From: Methanothrix sp.
GTDB lineage: Archaea; Halobacteriota; Methanosarcinia; Methanotrichales; Methanotrichaceae
Direction of reading: 5' to 3'
Length of the DNA stretch: 5,682 nucleotides
NCBI GenBank assembly: GCA_023229165.1
Contig: JALNZQ010000176.1
Location: 1-5,682 of the forward strand
Below are positions 1 to 4,764 of the stretch, one piece after another. Both the position numbers and the translations under genes were made by a program. Each line of letters starts with the position of its first letter. Position 1 is the stretch's first letter. Below the pieces are notes generated by a model. That model made no database searches and was not told the DNA's origin. It saw only the letters and a list, made by a program, of their open reading frames with translations.

Positions 1-349
1 CCCAGCTTATGCCCCGCACGGCATGAGCTTCCATGTCGGCGATAGCTGCAAAAGCGTCCCCCCCCTGCTGCTGATGCCAGATGATCTCGTTCATGACCAT
101 CATGTGACCGAAATGAGCTCTGCCGGAGGGCATGAATCCGCTCATAACGGCAAAGGGCTCCTGCCGTTGCATGGCACGAAGAACTGAGTCATAGTTTCTG
201 TGGCCGAAGATGATCTTGCGCGCCATGTAGGGATGAGGCTCTTTAAGATCGGGAAGGATATCATCAAAGCTTGATATGCCAAACTCCTCAAAGAGCTTGG
301 TGTAATCGTCTACATGAACTGCGCCCCAGGGATCAAGCTTCAATTCCAT
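1..349 (-). CDS. trpS: Tryptophanyl-tRNA synthetase, archaeal type, N-terminal part (cut by window edge)
   Basis: This gene encodes the cytoplasmic class I enzyme that uses ATP to charge tRNA-Trp with tryptophan. Reading the minus strand from the ATG at 349 gives 116 uninterrupted codons to the window edge; archaeal TrpRS is usually over 400 residues, so about three quarters lies outside. The N-terminus has the archaeal TrpRS opening LDPWGAVHVDDYTKLFEEFG (residues 5-24). The Rossmann fold begins at AVMSGFMPSGRAHFGH, and PSGRAHFGH (74-82) is the HIGH-type ATP-binding motif. It is followed by AIADMEAHAVRG (102-113). No GAGG site precedes the ATG, but a TATA-like box lies about 27 bases upstream, so the mRNA is probably leaderless, which supports this start. 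The gene is divergent from the winged-helix regulator. TyrRS is a close relative, but the opening motif favours TrpRS. Confidence 0.93.
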   Translation of the reverse strand, partial: MELKLDPWGAVHVDDYTKLFEEFGISSFDDILPDLKEPHPYMARKIIFGHRNYDSVLRAMQRQEPFAVMSGFMPSGRAHFGHMMVMNEIIWHQQQGGDAFAAIADMEAHAVRGISW

Positions 350-370
350 GGCCCAAGGGAGTGAAAACGA

Positions 371-387
371 TGATATATCTATCTTCT
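371..387 (-). promoter_or_regulatory. Probable TATA box and purine-rich BRE of trpS
   Basis: Read on the minus strand, the purine-rich AGAAGAT is followed by GATATATC. The centre of the TATA-like element is about 27 bases before the trpS ATG. Archaeal transcription normally starts about 25-27 bases downstream of the TATA centre, so the transcript should begin at or beside the start codon. The promoter call comes from spacing and composition only. Confidence 0.6.
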
Positions 388-415
388 CATTGTCATTTAC
401 AATTTTAGAATTTGT

Positions 416-430
416 GGGGGTTGCACCCCC
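416..430. repeat. Short GC-rich inverted repeat (G5T / AC5)
   Basis: GGGGGT and ACCCCC form a perfect 6-bp palindrome around a 3-base centre (TGC). It stands out as a GC block inside an AT-rich intergenic region, about 40 bases upstream of the trpS TATA box. It could be a protein-binding site for either divergent gene. It is outside the predicted trpS transcript and has no T-run, so a terminator role is less likely. Confidence 0.4.
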
Positions 431-460
431 TTGCGAATGAGCGGAAGAATTACATTTATA

Positions 461-489
461 GATATCTATGAATTAAGATTCATCATATC
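461..489. repeat. Interrupted AT-rich palindrome, possible operator
   Basis: GATAT (461-465) pairs with ATATC (485-489) and ATGAAT (468-473) pairs with ATTCAT (478-483), around a 4-base centre (TAAG). That gives 11 paired positions interrupted by a small 2x1 mismatch. It lies roughly midway between the predicted trpS and regulator promoters, upstream of both TATA boxes, so neither transcript should contain it as an RNA hairpin. A dimeric DNA-binding protein is the natural candidate partner, and the adjacent winged-helix protein is one possibility. This is inference from position. Confidence 0.4.
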
Positions 490-565
490 ATTACACGAAC
501 AGAATATCTTTACGCCATTGCATATTTGTAGTATAATCTTAGGTCCAAAAACAATAAGCAGTCTA

Positions 566-583
566 GAAATAAACTATTTATAT
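566..583 (+). promoter_or_regulatory. Probable BRE/TATA promoter of the winged-helix gene
   Basis: A purine-rich GAAATAAAC stretch is followed by TATTTATATC, resembling an archaeal BRE plus TATA box. Transcription would be expected to start near 605, leaving a leader of about 20 bases that contains the GAGGT ribosome-binding site at 616-620. That leader length suits the SD-led start at 625. Confidence 0.55.
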
Positions 584-615
584 CATAGGGTATTTCTTGT
601 ATCCAAAAATGAAAT

Positions 616-620
616 GAGGT
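616..620 (+). promoter_or_regulatory. Ribosome-binding site (GAGGT) for the winged-helix gene
   Basis: GAGGT ends 4 bases before the ATG at 625 and complements the archaeal 16S rRNA tail. It fixes that ATG as the start. Confidence 0.7.
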
Positions 621-624
621 TATT

Positions 625-1020
625 ATGAGACAATTCTCAGTAAAAGTTCTGGATGATGCCGACAGGGAGTTCGTAGAAGTTCTGCGAGAACTCAGCATTC
701 CCAGAAATGTGGCCAGTATGATCACCTACCTAGCTAATGTGGAAGAGGCCACCTCCCGGGAGATAGAGATCGGCTCGAACCTGCGTCAACCTGAGGTGAG
801 CATTGCCATGCGCACGCTGCGCAGCAACAACTGGGTGGAAGAAAGAGAGATCAAGAAGGACGGAAAGGGCAGGCCCATGAAGGTTTACAGGCTTACAATA
901 TCGTTAGACGAGATCATAAAGCACTTTGAGGAGGAGAAGCGAAGAGAGTCGGCCAAGACACAGGAGAGCATCGAGAAGCTCAAGGAGCTAAGTCGGGGCT
1001 TGAGCGTAACGCCTCCCTAA
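625..1020 (+). CDS. Winged-helix transcriptional regulator (ArsR/TrmB-like), methanogen type
   Basis: This is a small cytoplasmic DNA-binding protein of 131 residues. Residues about 25-50 form the first helices, PRNVASMITYLANVEEATSR being typical of a TrmB/MarR/ArsR-like HTH. LRQPEVSIAMRTLRSNNWV (53-71) looks like the recognition helix. EREIKKDGKGRPMKVYRL (73-90) fits the beta-wing, with basic GKGRP at 79-83. Residues about 93-123 are a charged helix rich in E, K and R that probably forms a coiled-coil dimer arm. There is no sensor domain and no CxC metal motif of the classical ArsR metal sensors, so the effector is unknown. The ATG at 625 is supported by GAGGT 4 bases upstream and a TATA-like box. 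The gene is monocistronic: divergent from trpS and convergent with the next genes. Similar short regulators are, to my recollection, widespread in methanogens; the targets cannot be read from sequence. Confidence 0.85.
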   Translation: MRQFSVKVLDDADREFVEVLRELSIPRNVASMITYLANVEEATSREIEIGSNLRQPEVSIAMRTLRSNNWVEEREIKKDGKGRPMKVYRLTISLDEIIKHFEEEKRRESAKTQESIEKLKELSRGLSVTPP

Positions 1021-1029
1021 AGCGATGAT

Positions 1030-1055
1030 GAGATGGAAAAAAAGCATCCCATCTC
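1030..1055. terminator. Hairpin just after the winged-helix gene
   Basis: GAGATGG (1030-1036) pairs with CCATCTC (1049-1055) around a 12-base A-rich loop, starting 9 bases after the regulator stop codon. There is no T-run directly behind it, so it may protect the 3' end or slow the polymerase rather than terminate alone. Confidence 0.35.
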
Positions 1056-1082
1056 TCTAATAAACGCAAGAGTGGCACCTTA

Positions 1083-1136
1083 CCGGGACCACTTCAGGCA
1101 TCAGGCCCCGGATTGAATCCTTTGCGCAAAAGGATT
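1083..1136. repeat. Two adjacent intergenic hairpins
   Basis: CCGGG (1083-1087) pairs with CCCGG (1107-1111), with two more pairs after one mismatch. Immediately after, AATCCTTT (1116-1123) pairs perfectly with AAAGGATT (1129-1136) around GCGCA. Both lie between convergent genes. The second one abuts the stop codon of the small minus-strand ORF, so it could mark the 3' end of that minus-strand transcript as well as that of the regulator. Confidence 0.4.
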
Positions 1137-1267
1137 TATTTCTCTTCTTCTCCCCTACCCCGGAGGTCATCGAGGTTATCTTCCATGAGCTTCTTGCTTT
1201 TTGTCTCTTCTTTTTTGCCACCCTTTCTCTCGGTATTTCTTTTCTTAAAATCAGCCAAGAATCTCAC
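1136..1267 (-). CDS. Probable small, highly charged 43-residue protein
   Basis: I do not recognise this protein. The minus strand has a GTG at 1267, then VRFLADFKKRNTERKGGKKE and a tail with EDNLDDLRGRGEEEK before TAA at 1136. It is dominated by K, R, E and D, with no membrane segment or cysteine, so it would be soluble and probably disordered or helical. A strong GAGGT lies 4 bases before the GTG, the same site and spacing as the adjacent regulator gene. An in-frame TAG directly precedes the GTG, so the start cannot lie further upstream. It follows the methyltransferase gene on the same strand by 42 bases and could be co-transcribed with it. The 73-residue plus-strand frame opposite it is Ser/Pro/Leu-rich and looks like its antisense shadow. 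Chance remains possible at this length. Confidence 0.5.
   Translation of the reverse strand: MRFLADFKKRNTERKGGKKEETKSKKLMEDNLDDLRGRGEEEK
1197..1216 (+). terminator. Candidate oligo-T terminator for the winged-helix gene
   Basis: Pyrimidine-rich sequence with a T5 run (1198-1202) and a T6 run (1211-1216) lies about 180-195 bases after the regulator stop. Archaeal RNA polymerase often stops at T-runs without a hairpin. The same bases are lysine codons of the opposite small ORF, so they may be T-rich for coding reasons only. Confidence 0.3.
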
Positions 1268-1309
1268 CTATACCTCATTCGCACAGGGAACTGTAATTAA
1301 CCTTTCCAT

Positions 1310-2242
1310 TCATTCTTCCATCACGGCCAAATAGGCCCACTGGTCATAAATTCCCTTGGAGTCGCGATTATCGATTACCCTGCCATTCCAACCGGCGTCC
1401 CCAAGCGCCTTCGCGATGAGTTCCGCTTCTTTTTGCGTGTAAACGGTAAATAAAACCCTCTTTTTCGCGAGGCTGGAGGCTTTGAGGAGAATGTCCCGCC
1501 AGAGAGGCCAGTTGAAATCATCTATCAACCCCACCATGAATCCCAGAACAGTATGGACAGACCGGGCAGGAAAGAGGCAGGGCAAAAGTCGGGCATCCAG
1601 GACGAAGCATCTTTTGGGGTCTAAAAGTTCGCTCTTTAGGCCCTGGCACAGATCGCAGCGATCAGAGTCCATAGAAATGGGACGCTGTCCCAGACGAACA
1701 AGCGCCTGTGTGGCCATGCCGCTGCCGCAGCAGATCTCCAGCATGCTCTCATCTTTGAGCAGTATCGGATGTAATAGCTGCACTAGCCTCTTGATTCTCT
1801 CTTCTACGTAAAGAGGCGCTCCATTCTGAGAGCAGCCCTCGCAGAAAAGCTCCTCTGCAAGAGAGCGGGAAAAGTATTCCGTCAGAGCCGAGAAAAAATC
1901 TGCATCATTTGCATGCACCGTTTTTATGATCTTCGATCTCCATTTCTCGGCATGCTCCGGCAAAATCTTTTGAGAAGAATATTTATCCGTGAGAAGCAGC
2001 CACAGCGGTTCCGGCTCGGATAAATGCAGGGCAATTCCCAGATCTTTGACCTTTATGCAGGCATCAGTATCCAGCCCCTCCTGCAATATCTCTGTGGTGA
2101 CGGGCAGACCCAACAGATCTTGCCAGGACTCTTCTGCGAGAAATATACACTCCTCAACTCCCAGGTCCAGTAGATGATTTAGTAGCACAAACCCAATTCT
2201 GTATTGCCCAGGAATATCAAGCTTCTCGCTATATTGCCGCAA
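1310..2242 (-). CDS. SAM-dependent methyltransferase-like protein with two CxxC pairs
   Basis: This is a 310-residue soluble protein. The C-terminal half is a class I methyltransferase fold: MLEICCGSGMATQALVRLG (167-185) is motif I, the glycine-rich SAM-binding loop; PISMDSDRCD (188-197) supplies the acidic residue after strand 2 (D192); VLDARLLP (214-221) matches the next strand and its acidic residue; VLGFMVGLIDDF (232-243) and KKRVLFTVYT (260-269) fit strands 4 and 5. The first 165 residues are a family-specific domain. Cysteines form CEGC (134-137) and CDLC (196-199), plus C171, C172, C212 and C222, which might bind zinc or an iron-sulfur cluster. The substrate is unknown. The start is uncertain: TTG at 2242 is the only start-type codon upstream in frame, has no GAGG, and sits about 20 bases from an AT-rich box; GTG at codon 19 is an alternative. 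The gene is divergent from the MutS-like gene. Similar proteins exist, I believe, in Methanosarcinales. Confidence 0.75.
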   Translation of the reverse strand: MRQYSEKLDIPGQYRIGFVLLNHLLDLGVEECIFLAEESWQDLLGLPVTTEILQEGLDTDACIKVKDLGIALHLSEPEPLWLLLTDKYSSQKILPEHAEKWRSKIIKTVHANDADFFSALTEYFSRSLAEELFCEGCSQNGAPLYVEERIKRLVQLLHPILLKDESMLEICCGSGMATQALVRLGQRPISMDSDRCDLCQGLKSELLDPKRCFVLDARLLPCLFPARSVHTVLGFMVGLIDDFNWPLWRDILLKASSLAKKRVLFTVYTQKEAELIAKALGDAGWNGRVIDNRDSKGIYDQWAYLAVMEE

Positions 2243-2251
2243 TGCCGCCGG

Positions 2252-2270
2252 AACAATTATATTATATTCC
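2252..2270. promoter_or_regulatory. Shared AT-rich divergent promoter
   Basis: Only 45 bases separate the two divergent start codons. Within them the near-symmetric ATTATATTATATT offers a TATA-like box on either strand. Measured from its centre, TTG 2288 lies about 25 bases away on the plus strand and TTG 2242 about 20 on the minus strand. The two promoters must overlap or be the same element. Confidence 0.5.
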
Positions 2271-2279
2271 TGGTAAAAT

Positions 2280-2283
2280 GAGG
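2280..2283 (+). promoter_or_regulatory. GAGG ribosome-binding site deciding the TTG start at 2288
   Basis: GAGG stands 4 bases before TTG 2288. An in-frame TGA at 2279-2281 rules out an upstream start, so the TTG is the first usable codon. The spacing matches the other SD-led starts in the window. Confidence 0.55.
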
Positions 2284-2287
2284 CTGT

Positions 2288-4291
2288 TTGAAACTTGTAG
2301 ATCTGCCTGGCGTCGGCTCTCGCATAAGAGAGCGCCTCTTAGAGCAATATGGGGATGAGGAAAAAGCCCTACAAGCAGTCTTGGATGCAGATGTGGCCGG
2401 ACTATGCAGGGCTCTGAGCGAACGCCAGGCTCTCCTCCTGGTCCAGCATGCGCGGGGTTTGAAGTATGCTGTCACGCCCGAACAGTTTCTGGCCACGGAT
2501 GAAGCGGCCAGAATCCAACAGACACTCACCTCCCATCTGGCGAGCTATGCACATACCGAATATGCCCGGCTCAAGATAGGCACTCTGTTTGCCTCTTCCT
2601 CAGCACAGCTTCTAGCGGAGAATCGCAAGACTGCCCAGACGGCAGCCCTGGCGGCAGAGAAGATGCAGGGACAGGGCATGGAGGAGATGCTGAAAAAAAT
2701 CAGGCCGCTGCGAGAGAAGGCTGCCGCGAGGATCAGAGAGAGGGCGGTGGCCGCCACATCGACCGAGGCCTTTCAGAGGCTGAAGACGCGGGGGCTGGAC
2801 AGGCTGATCGACCTGCATCTGGCAGAAAGCCCGACTGAGCTGATGGACCTGGCCAGAAGCTACAGCCATGTCTGCCTGGTGGGCGAGGAGACGGACGGGC
2901 AGGCGGCAGAGGATATGGAAAGGGCCGAGTCTTTGGAGGAGTGGTATCTGGTGCCCGAGGCGGTCCTGGGATTTTATGAGGATAATTTGGAGTGTCTGCT
3001 GGCAGCAGCCCAGGCGGCAAGAAGACTGCAGGACGCTGGCGTGAGCGGATTTGCGAAGTGGGAGAGCCTGCTTAAGCTGCTCACGAAGCTAAATGAGAGC
3101 GGAGACATCGAAGGAGAACGGTTGGAGCGGCTGGCAGCGCGCCTGGGCGCGTGCGTGGACGAGGCATCCGCCTGGGCCAATGAGCAGCTGAAGAGTAAGA
3201 TCGAGAAGAGCTCGCTAACCCTGGGAGGCAATGACCTGCTCCTGGTTATGAGCCGCGGAGAGGGCGTGCGAGAGCTTTTGGAGGTGCAGATGAAGAGCGT
3301 CTTTGCCCAAGTTCTGAAGGAGGCAAAGGCGCGCGCTGCGAGCGAGCTGGAGCTGGTGGGAGCGGAAGCGGTGTGGCTGGATGAGATCTTCCCTGTGCAG
3401 GTCTGCTATCCAGTGGAGCTGGACCGGCAGGCGCTGCGCACCTTTGAGCAGGAGCTGCGAAGCCGCAGGGAAGGGCGGGGCTTGAAGACAAAGAGGGAAA
3501 ATGCGCGAGGCCTGCAGGACAAGAGGGATGAGGCTCTTGCCCTGGTGCATTCCCTGATGGAGTTTGACTATGCCTACGCCCTGGGGCGGTTTGCCCTAGC
3601 GGAGAATCTCACATTTCCCGAATTCACAGAGGAGCCGTGCCTTTCCTTTGAGGAGGGCCGCCACATCTTTTTGGACCGGCCCGATCCGGTGAGCTACTCC
3701 CTGGGAAGCGCGGAGCACCCCGAAAAGGTGGCGCTACTCAGCGGCGTCAACTCGGGCGGCAAGACCACGCTCCTGGATCTGATATCCCAGATCGTCATCC
3801 TGGCGCACATGGGCCTGCCCGTGCCGGCGCGAGCCTGCCGCCTCTCCCTCTTTGAGGAGTTTTACTACTTCAGCAAAAGCCGAGGTACGCTCTCCGCCGG
3901 GGCCTTCGAGACGGCCATGAGAAAGTTCGCAGTGGTGGAGAACGAGAAAAGAAAGATCATCCTGGCGGATGAGCTGGAGGCCATTACTGAGCCAGGAGCC
4001 TCGGCGCGCATCATCGCCTGCATGCTGGATGAACTGAACAGGCGCGGCTGCGTGGCCGTTTTCGTCAGCCACCTGGCCGAGGATGTACGCCGCTATGTTG
4101 AGACCCCGGTGCGAGTTGACGGCATAGAGGCGGAGGGTCTGGATGAGAACAACAACCTGCGCGTGTGCCGAAGCCCGCGCTACAACTATCTGGCCAAGAG
4201 CACTCCCGAGCTGATACTGGACAGGCTGGTGAGATCCACCAAGGGGCCGGAGCGGGAGTTTTATGCTAGGCTGCTGGCGAAGTTTAAATGA
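2288..4291 (+). CDS. MutS2-like ATPase with N-terminal helix-hairpin-helix, no Smr domain
   Basis: This 667-residue cytoplasmic DNA-associated ATPase belongs to the MutS superfamily. Residues 1-57 carry a helix-hairpin-helix pair: LPGVGSRIRERLLEQYG (6-22), then SERQALLLVQHARG. Residues about 75-450 are mostly helical and charged, matching the MutS core/lever and clamp. The MutS domain V ATPase follows: Walker A GVNSGGKTT (486-494, K492), a signature loop around SRGTLSAGAFE (531-541), Walker B IILADELEAIT (557-567, D561 E562), and SHL with H595, the conserved histidine after strand 5. The DELEAITEP pattern resembles MutS2 (DELGAGTDP) more than MutS1. The mismatch-reading domain I with its Phe-x-Glu and the C-terminal Smr nuclease of bacterial MutS2 are absent. 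Archaeal relatives, such as one studied in Pyrococcus, bind DNA without mismatch specificity; a role in recombination or branched-DNA handling is inference. The start is TTG with GAGG upstream. Confidence 0.88.
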   Translation: MKLVDLPGVGSRIRERLLEQYGDEEKALQAVLDADVAGLCRALSERQALLLVQHARGLKYAVTPEQFLATDEAARIQQTLTSHLASYAHTEYARLKIGTLFASSSAQLLAENRKTAQTAALAAEKMQGQGMEEMLKKIRPLREKAAARIRERAVAATSTEAFQRLKTRGLDRLIDLHLAESPTELMDLARSYSHVCLVGEETDGQAAEDMERAESLEEWYLVPEAVLGFYEDNLECLLAAAQAARRLQDAGVSGFAKWESLLKLLTKLNESGDIEGERLERLAARLGACVDEASAWANEQLKSKIEKSSLTLGGNDLLLVMSRGEGVRELLEVQMKSVFAQVLKEAKARAASELELVGAEAVWLDEIFPVQVCYPVELDRQALRTFEQELRSRREGRGLKTKRENARGLQDKRDEALALVHSLMEFDYAYALGRFALAENLTFPEFTEEPCLSFEEGRHIFLDRPDPVSYSLGSAEHPEKVALLSGVNSGGKTTLLDLISQIVILAHMGLPVPARACRLSLFEEFYYFSKSRGTLSAGAFETAMRKFAVVENEKRKIILADELEAITEPGASARIIACMLDELNRRGCVAVFVSHLAEDVRRYVETPVRVDGIEAEGLDENNNLRVCRSPRYNYLAKSTPELILDRLVRSTKGPEREFYARLLAKFK

Positions 4292-4298
4292 GGTGCTC

Positions 4299-4308
4299 CT
4301 TTTATATT
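4299..4308 (+). promoter_or_regulatory. TATA box for the small membrane protein
   Basis: CTTTTATATT is centred about 24-26 bases before the ATG at 4328, the spacing expected for a leaderless archaeal transcript. No GAGG lies at a useful distance, which agrees with leaderless initiation. It suggests the small gene has its own promoter although it follows the MutS-like gene closely. Confidence 0.55.
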
Positions 4309-4327
4309 CCAGGGATAGACTATTTTT

Positions 4328-4549
4328 ATGGAAATCTGGCAGATAGTCGTGATCTGTATTCTCATGCTCCCCATCTTTCTGATCGCCAACTACGTCGTCG
4401 TCAAGAAGGCGGCATCGGAGCGACGCAGTCGCGACGATAGGATCGAGCGGGCCGTGGCGGCGAGCGTGGCAGCCAGCTACACGGACAAGAGCAAGCGCTT
4501 TGAGAGCTGGTCCAGGTACAAGGCGGCGAAGAAGAGGAAAAAGGATTGA
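4328..4549 (+). CDS. Small single-span membrane protein, 73 residues, unknown function
   Basis: I do not recognise a named family. Residues 4-25 (WQIVVICILMLPIFLIANYV) form one transmembrane helix directly at the N-terminus. The remaining 48 residues are a strongly charged cytoplasmic tail: KKAASERRSRDDRIERAV, a small Ala/Ser stretch (AVAASVAASY), then a basic end KAAKKRKKD. By the positive-inside rule the tail should be in the cytoplasm, where it could touch nucleic acid or an acidic partner. The GC-rich codon use matches the MutS-like gene, so this is a resident gene rather than part of the AT-rich segment that follows. It starts 36 bases after the MutS-like stop, probably from its own TATA box, with a leaderless ATG. 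The helix could also be a signal anchor; there is no lipobox or cleavage site. Confidence 0.65.
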   Translation: MEIWQIVVICILMLPIFLIANYVVVKKAASERRSRDDRIERAVAASVAASYTDKSKRFESWSRYKAAKKRKKD

Positions 4550-4668
4550 GTTTTCAATTATATATCAGTAAAATAATTATTTAGTTTATAGGAATACACA
4601 GGCATCTCTGCTGCGGGGTGCGCCGCTGGCGTTTGACTGAATTCAATTCACTAAGAGGAATAATTAGC
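4550..4668. other. AT-rich intergenic stretch with a GC-rich patch
   Basis: This marks the change from GC-rich to AT-rich sequence. A TATA-like TTATATATC (4559-4567) could drive the downstream genes on the plus strand. A GC-rich patch at about 4608-4632 can fold (CGCC at 4621-4624 with GGCG at 4628-4631, and other weak pairings). I see no RNA gene or repeat copy that explains the patch. Confidence 0.35.
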
Positions 4669-4764
4669 ATGCAGAATAAATATTACCTAATGATATCACA
4701 AGAGCTAAATAGTCATATATATCGAGTATATATCAACTTGGCAGTCTATAATGAGAGTTATTAA
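4669..4764 (+). CDS. Possible 31-residue small ORF overlapping the next start (TAATG)
   Basis: ATG at 4669 opens 31 codons, beginning MQNKYYLMISQELNSHIYRV and ending with VYNESY, then TAA. The last base of the TAA is the first of the ATG of the 265-residue gene, a layout typical of translational coupling. GAGGA at 4655-4659 precedes it, with 9 bases between, slightly long but usable. The peptide is rich in Tyr, Asn, Ile and Leu and has no clear membrane helix or motif. In AT-rich DNA a 31-codon open frame is not rare, so the ribosome site plus the exact overlap are the main support. Two TATA-like elements lie within its 3' part (about 4714-4734) and could instead serve the larger gene alone, which argues against it. 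I do not recognise it. Confidence 0.35.
   Translation: MQNKYYLMISQELNSHIYRVYINLAVYNESY
4714..4734 (+). promoter_or_regulatory. TATA-like elements before the 265-residue gene
   Basis: CATATATATC and AGTATATATC lie about 30-50 bases before the ATG at 4764. Transcription would start near 4744 or 4756, giving a leader of roughly 8-20 bases. In such AT-rich sequence TATA look-alikes are common, so the call is weak. Confidence 0.35.

Noticed and set aside
431..628. 65-residue plus-strand open frame between trpS and the regulator
   Set aside because: It starts at TTG without a ribosome site, runs through the palindrome and the regulator's TATA box, and overlaps the regulator start.
510..725. 71-residue minus-strand open frame over the start of the regulator gene
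   Set aside because: Antisense to the regulator and its promoter; Ser/Leu/Phe-rich composition with no motif.
1021..1135. Possible structured ncRNA from the run of three hairpins
   Set aside because: The stems are short, with no known RNA class signature or promoter of their own; terminator or 3'-end structures suffice.
1113..1334. 73-residue plus-strand open frame rich in Ser, Pro and Leu
   Set aside because: Its composition is what the antisense of a Lys/Glu-rich frame gives; it overlaps the hairpin and the methyltransferase end and lacks a good ribosome site.
1482..2177. Plus-strand open frames of 109 and 62 residues inside the methyltransferase gene
   Set aside because: Both are antisense to a gene with clear SAM-binding motifs and have low-complexity Arg/Ser-rich products.
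2278..2358. ATG at 2278 as a start for the MutS-like gene
   Set aside because: It is out of frame and reaches a TGA after about 26 codons; the helix-hairpin-helix sequence begins right after TTG 2288.
2257..4072. Seven minus-strand open frames of 70-112 residues within or overlapping the MutS-like gene
   Set aside because: Antisense shadows favoured by high GC; Pro/Arg/Ser-rich with no domain signal, while the plus strand carries intact ATPase motifs.
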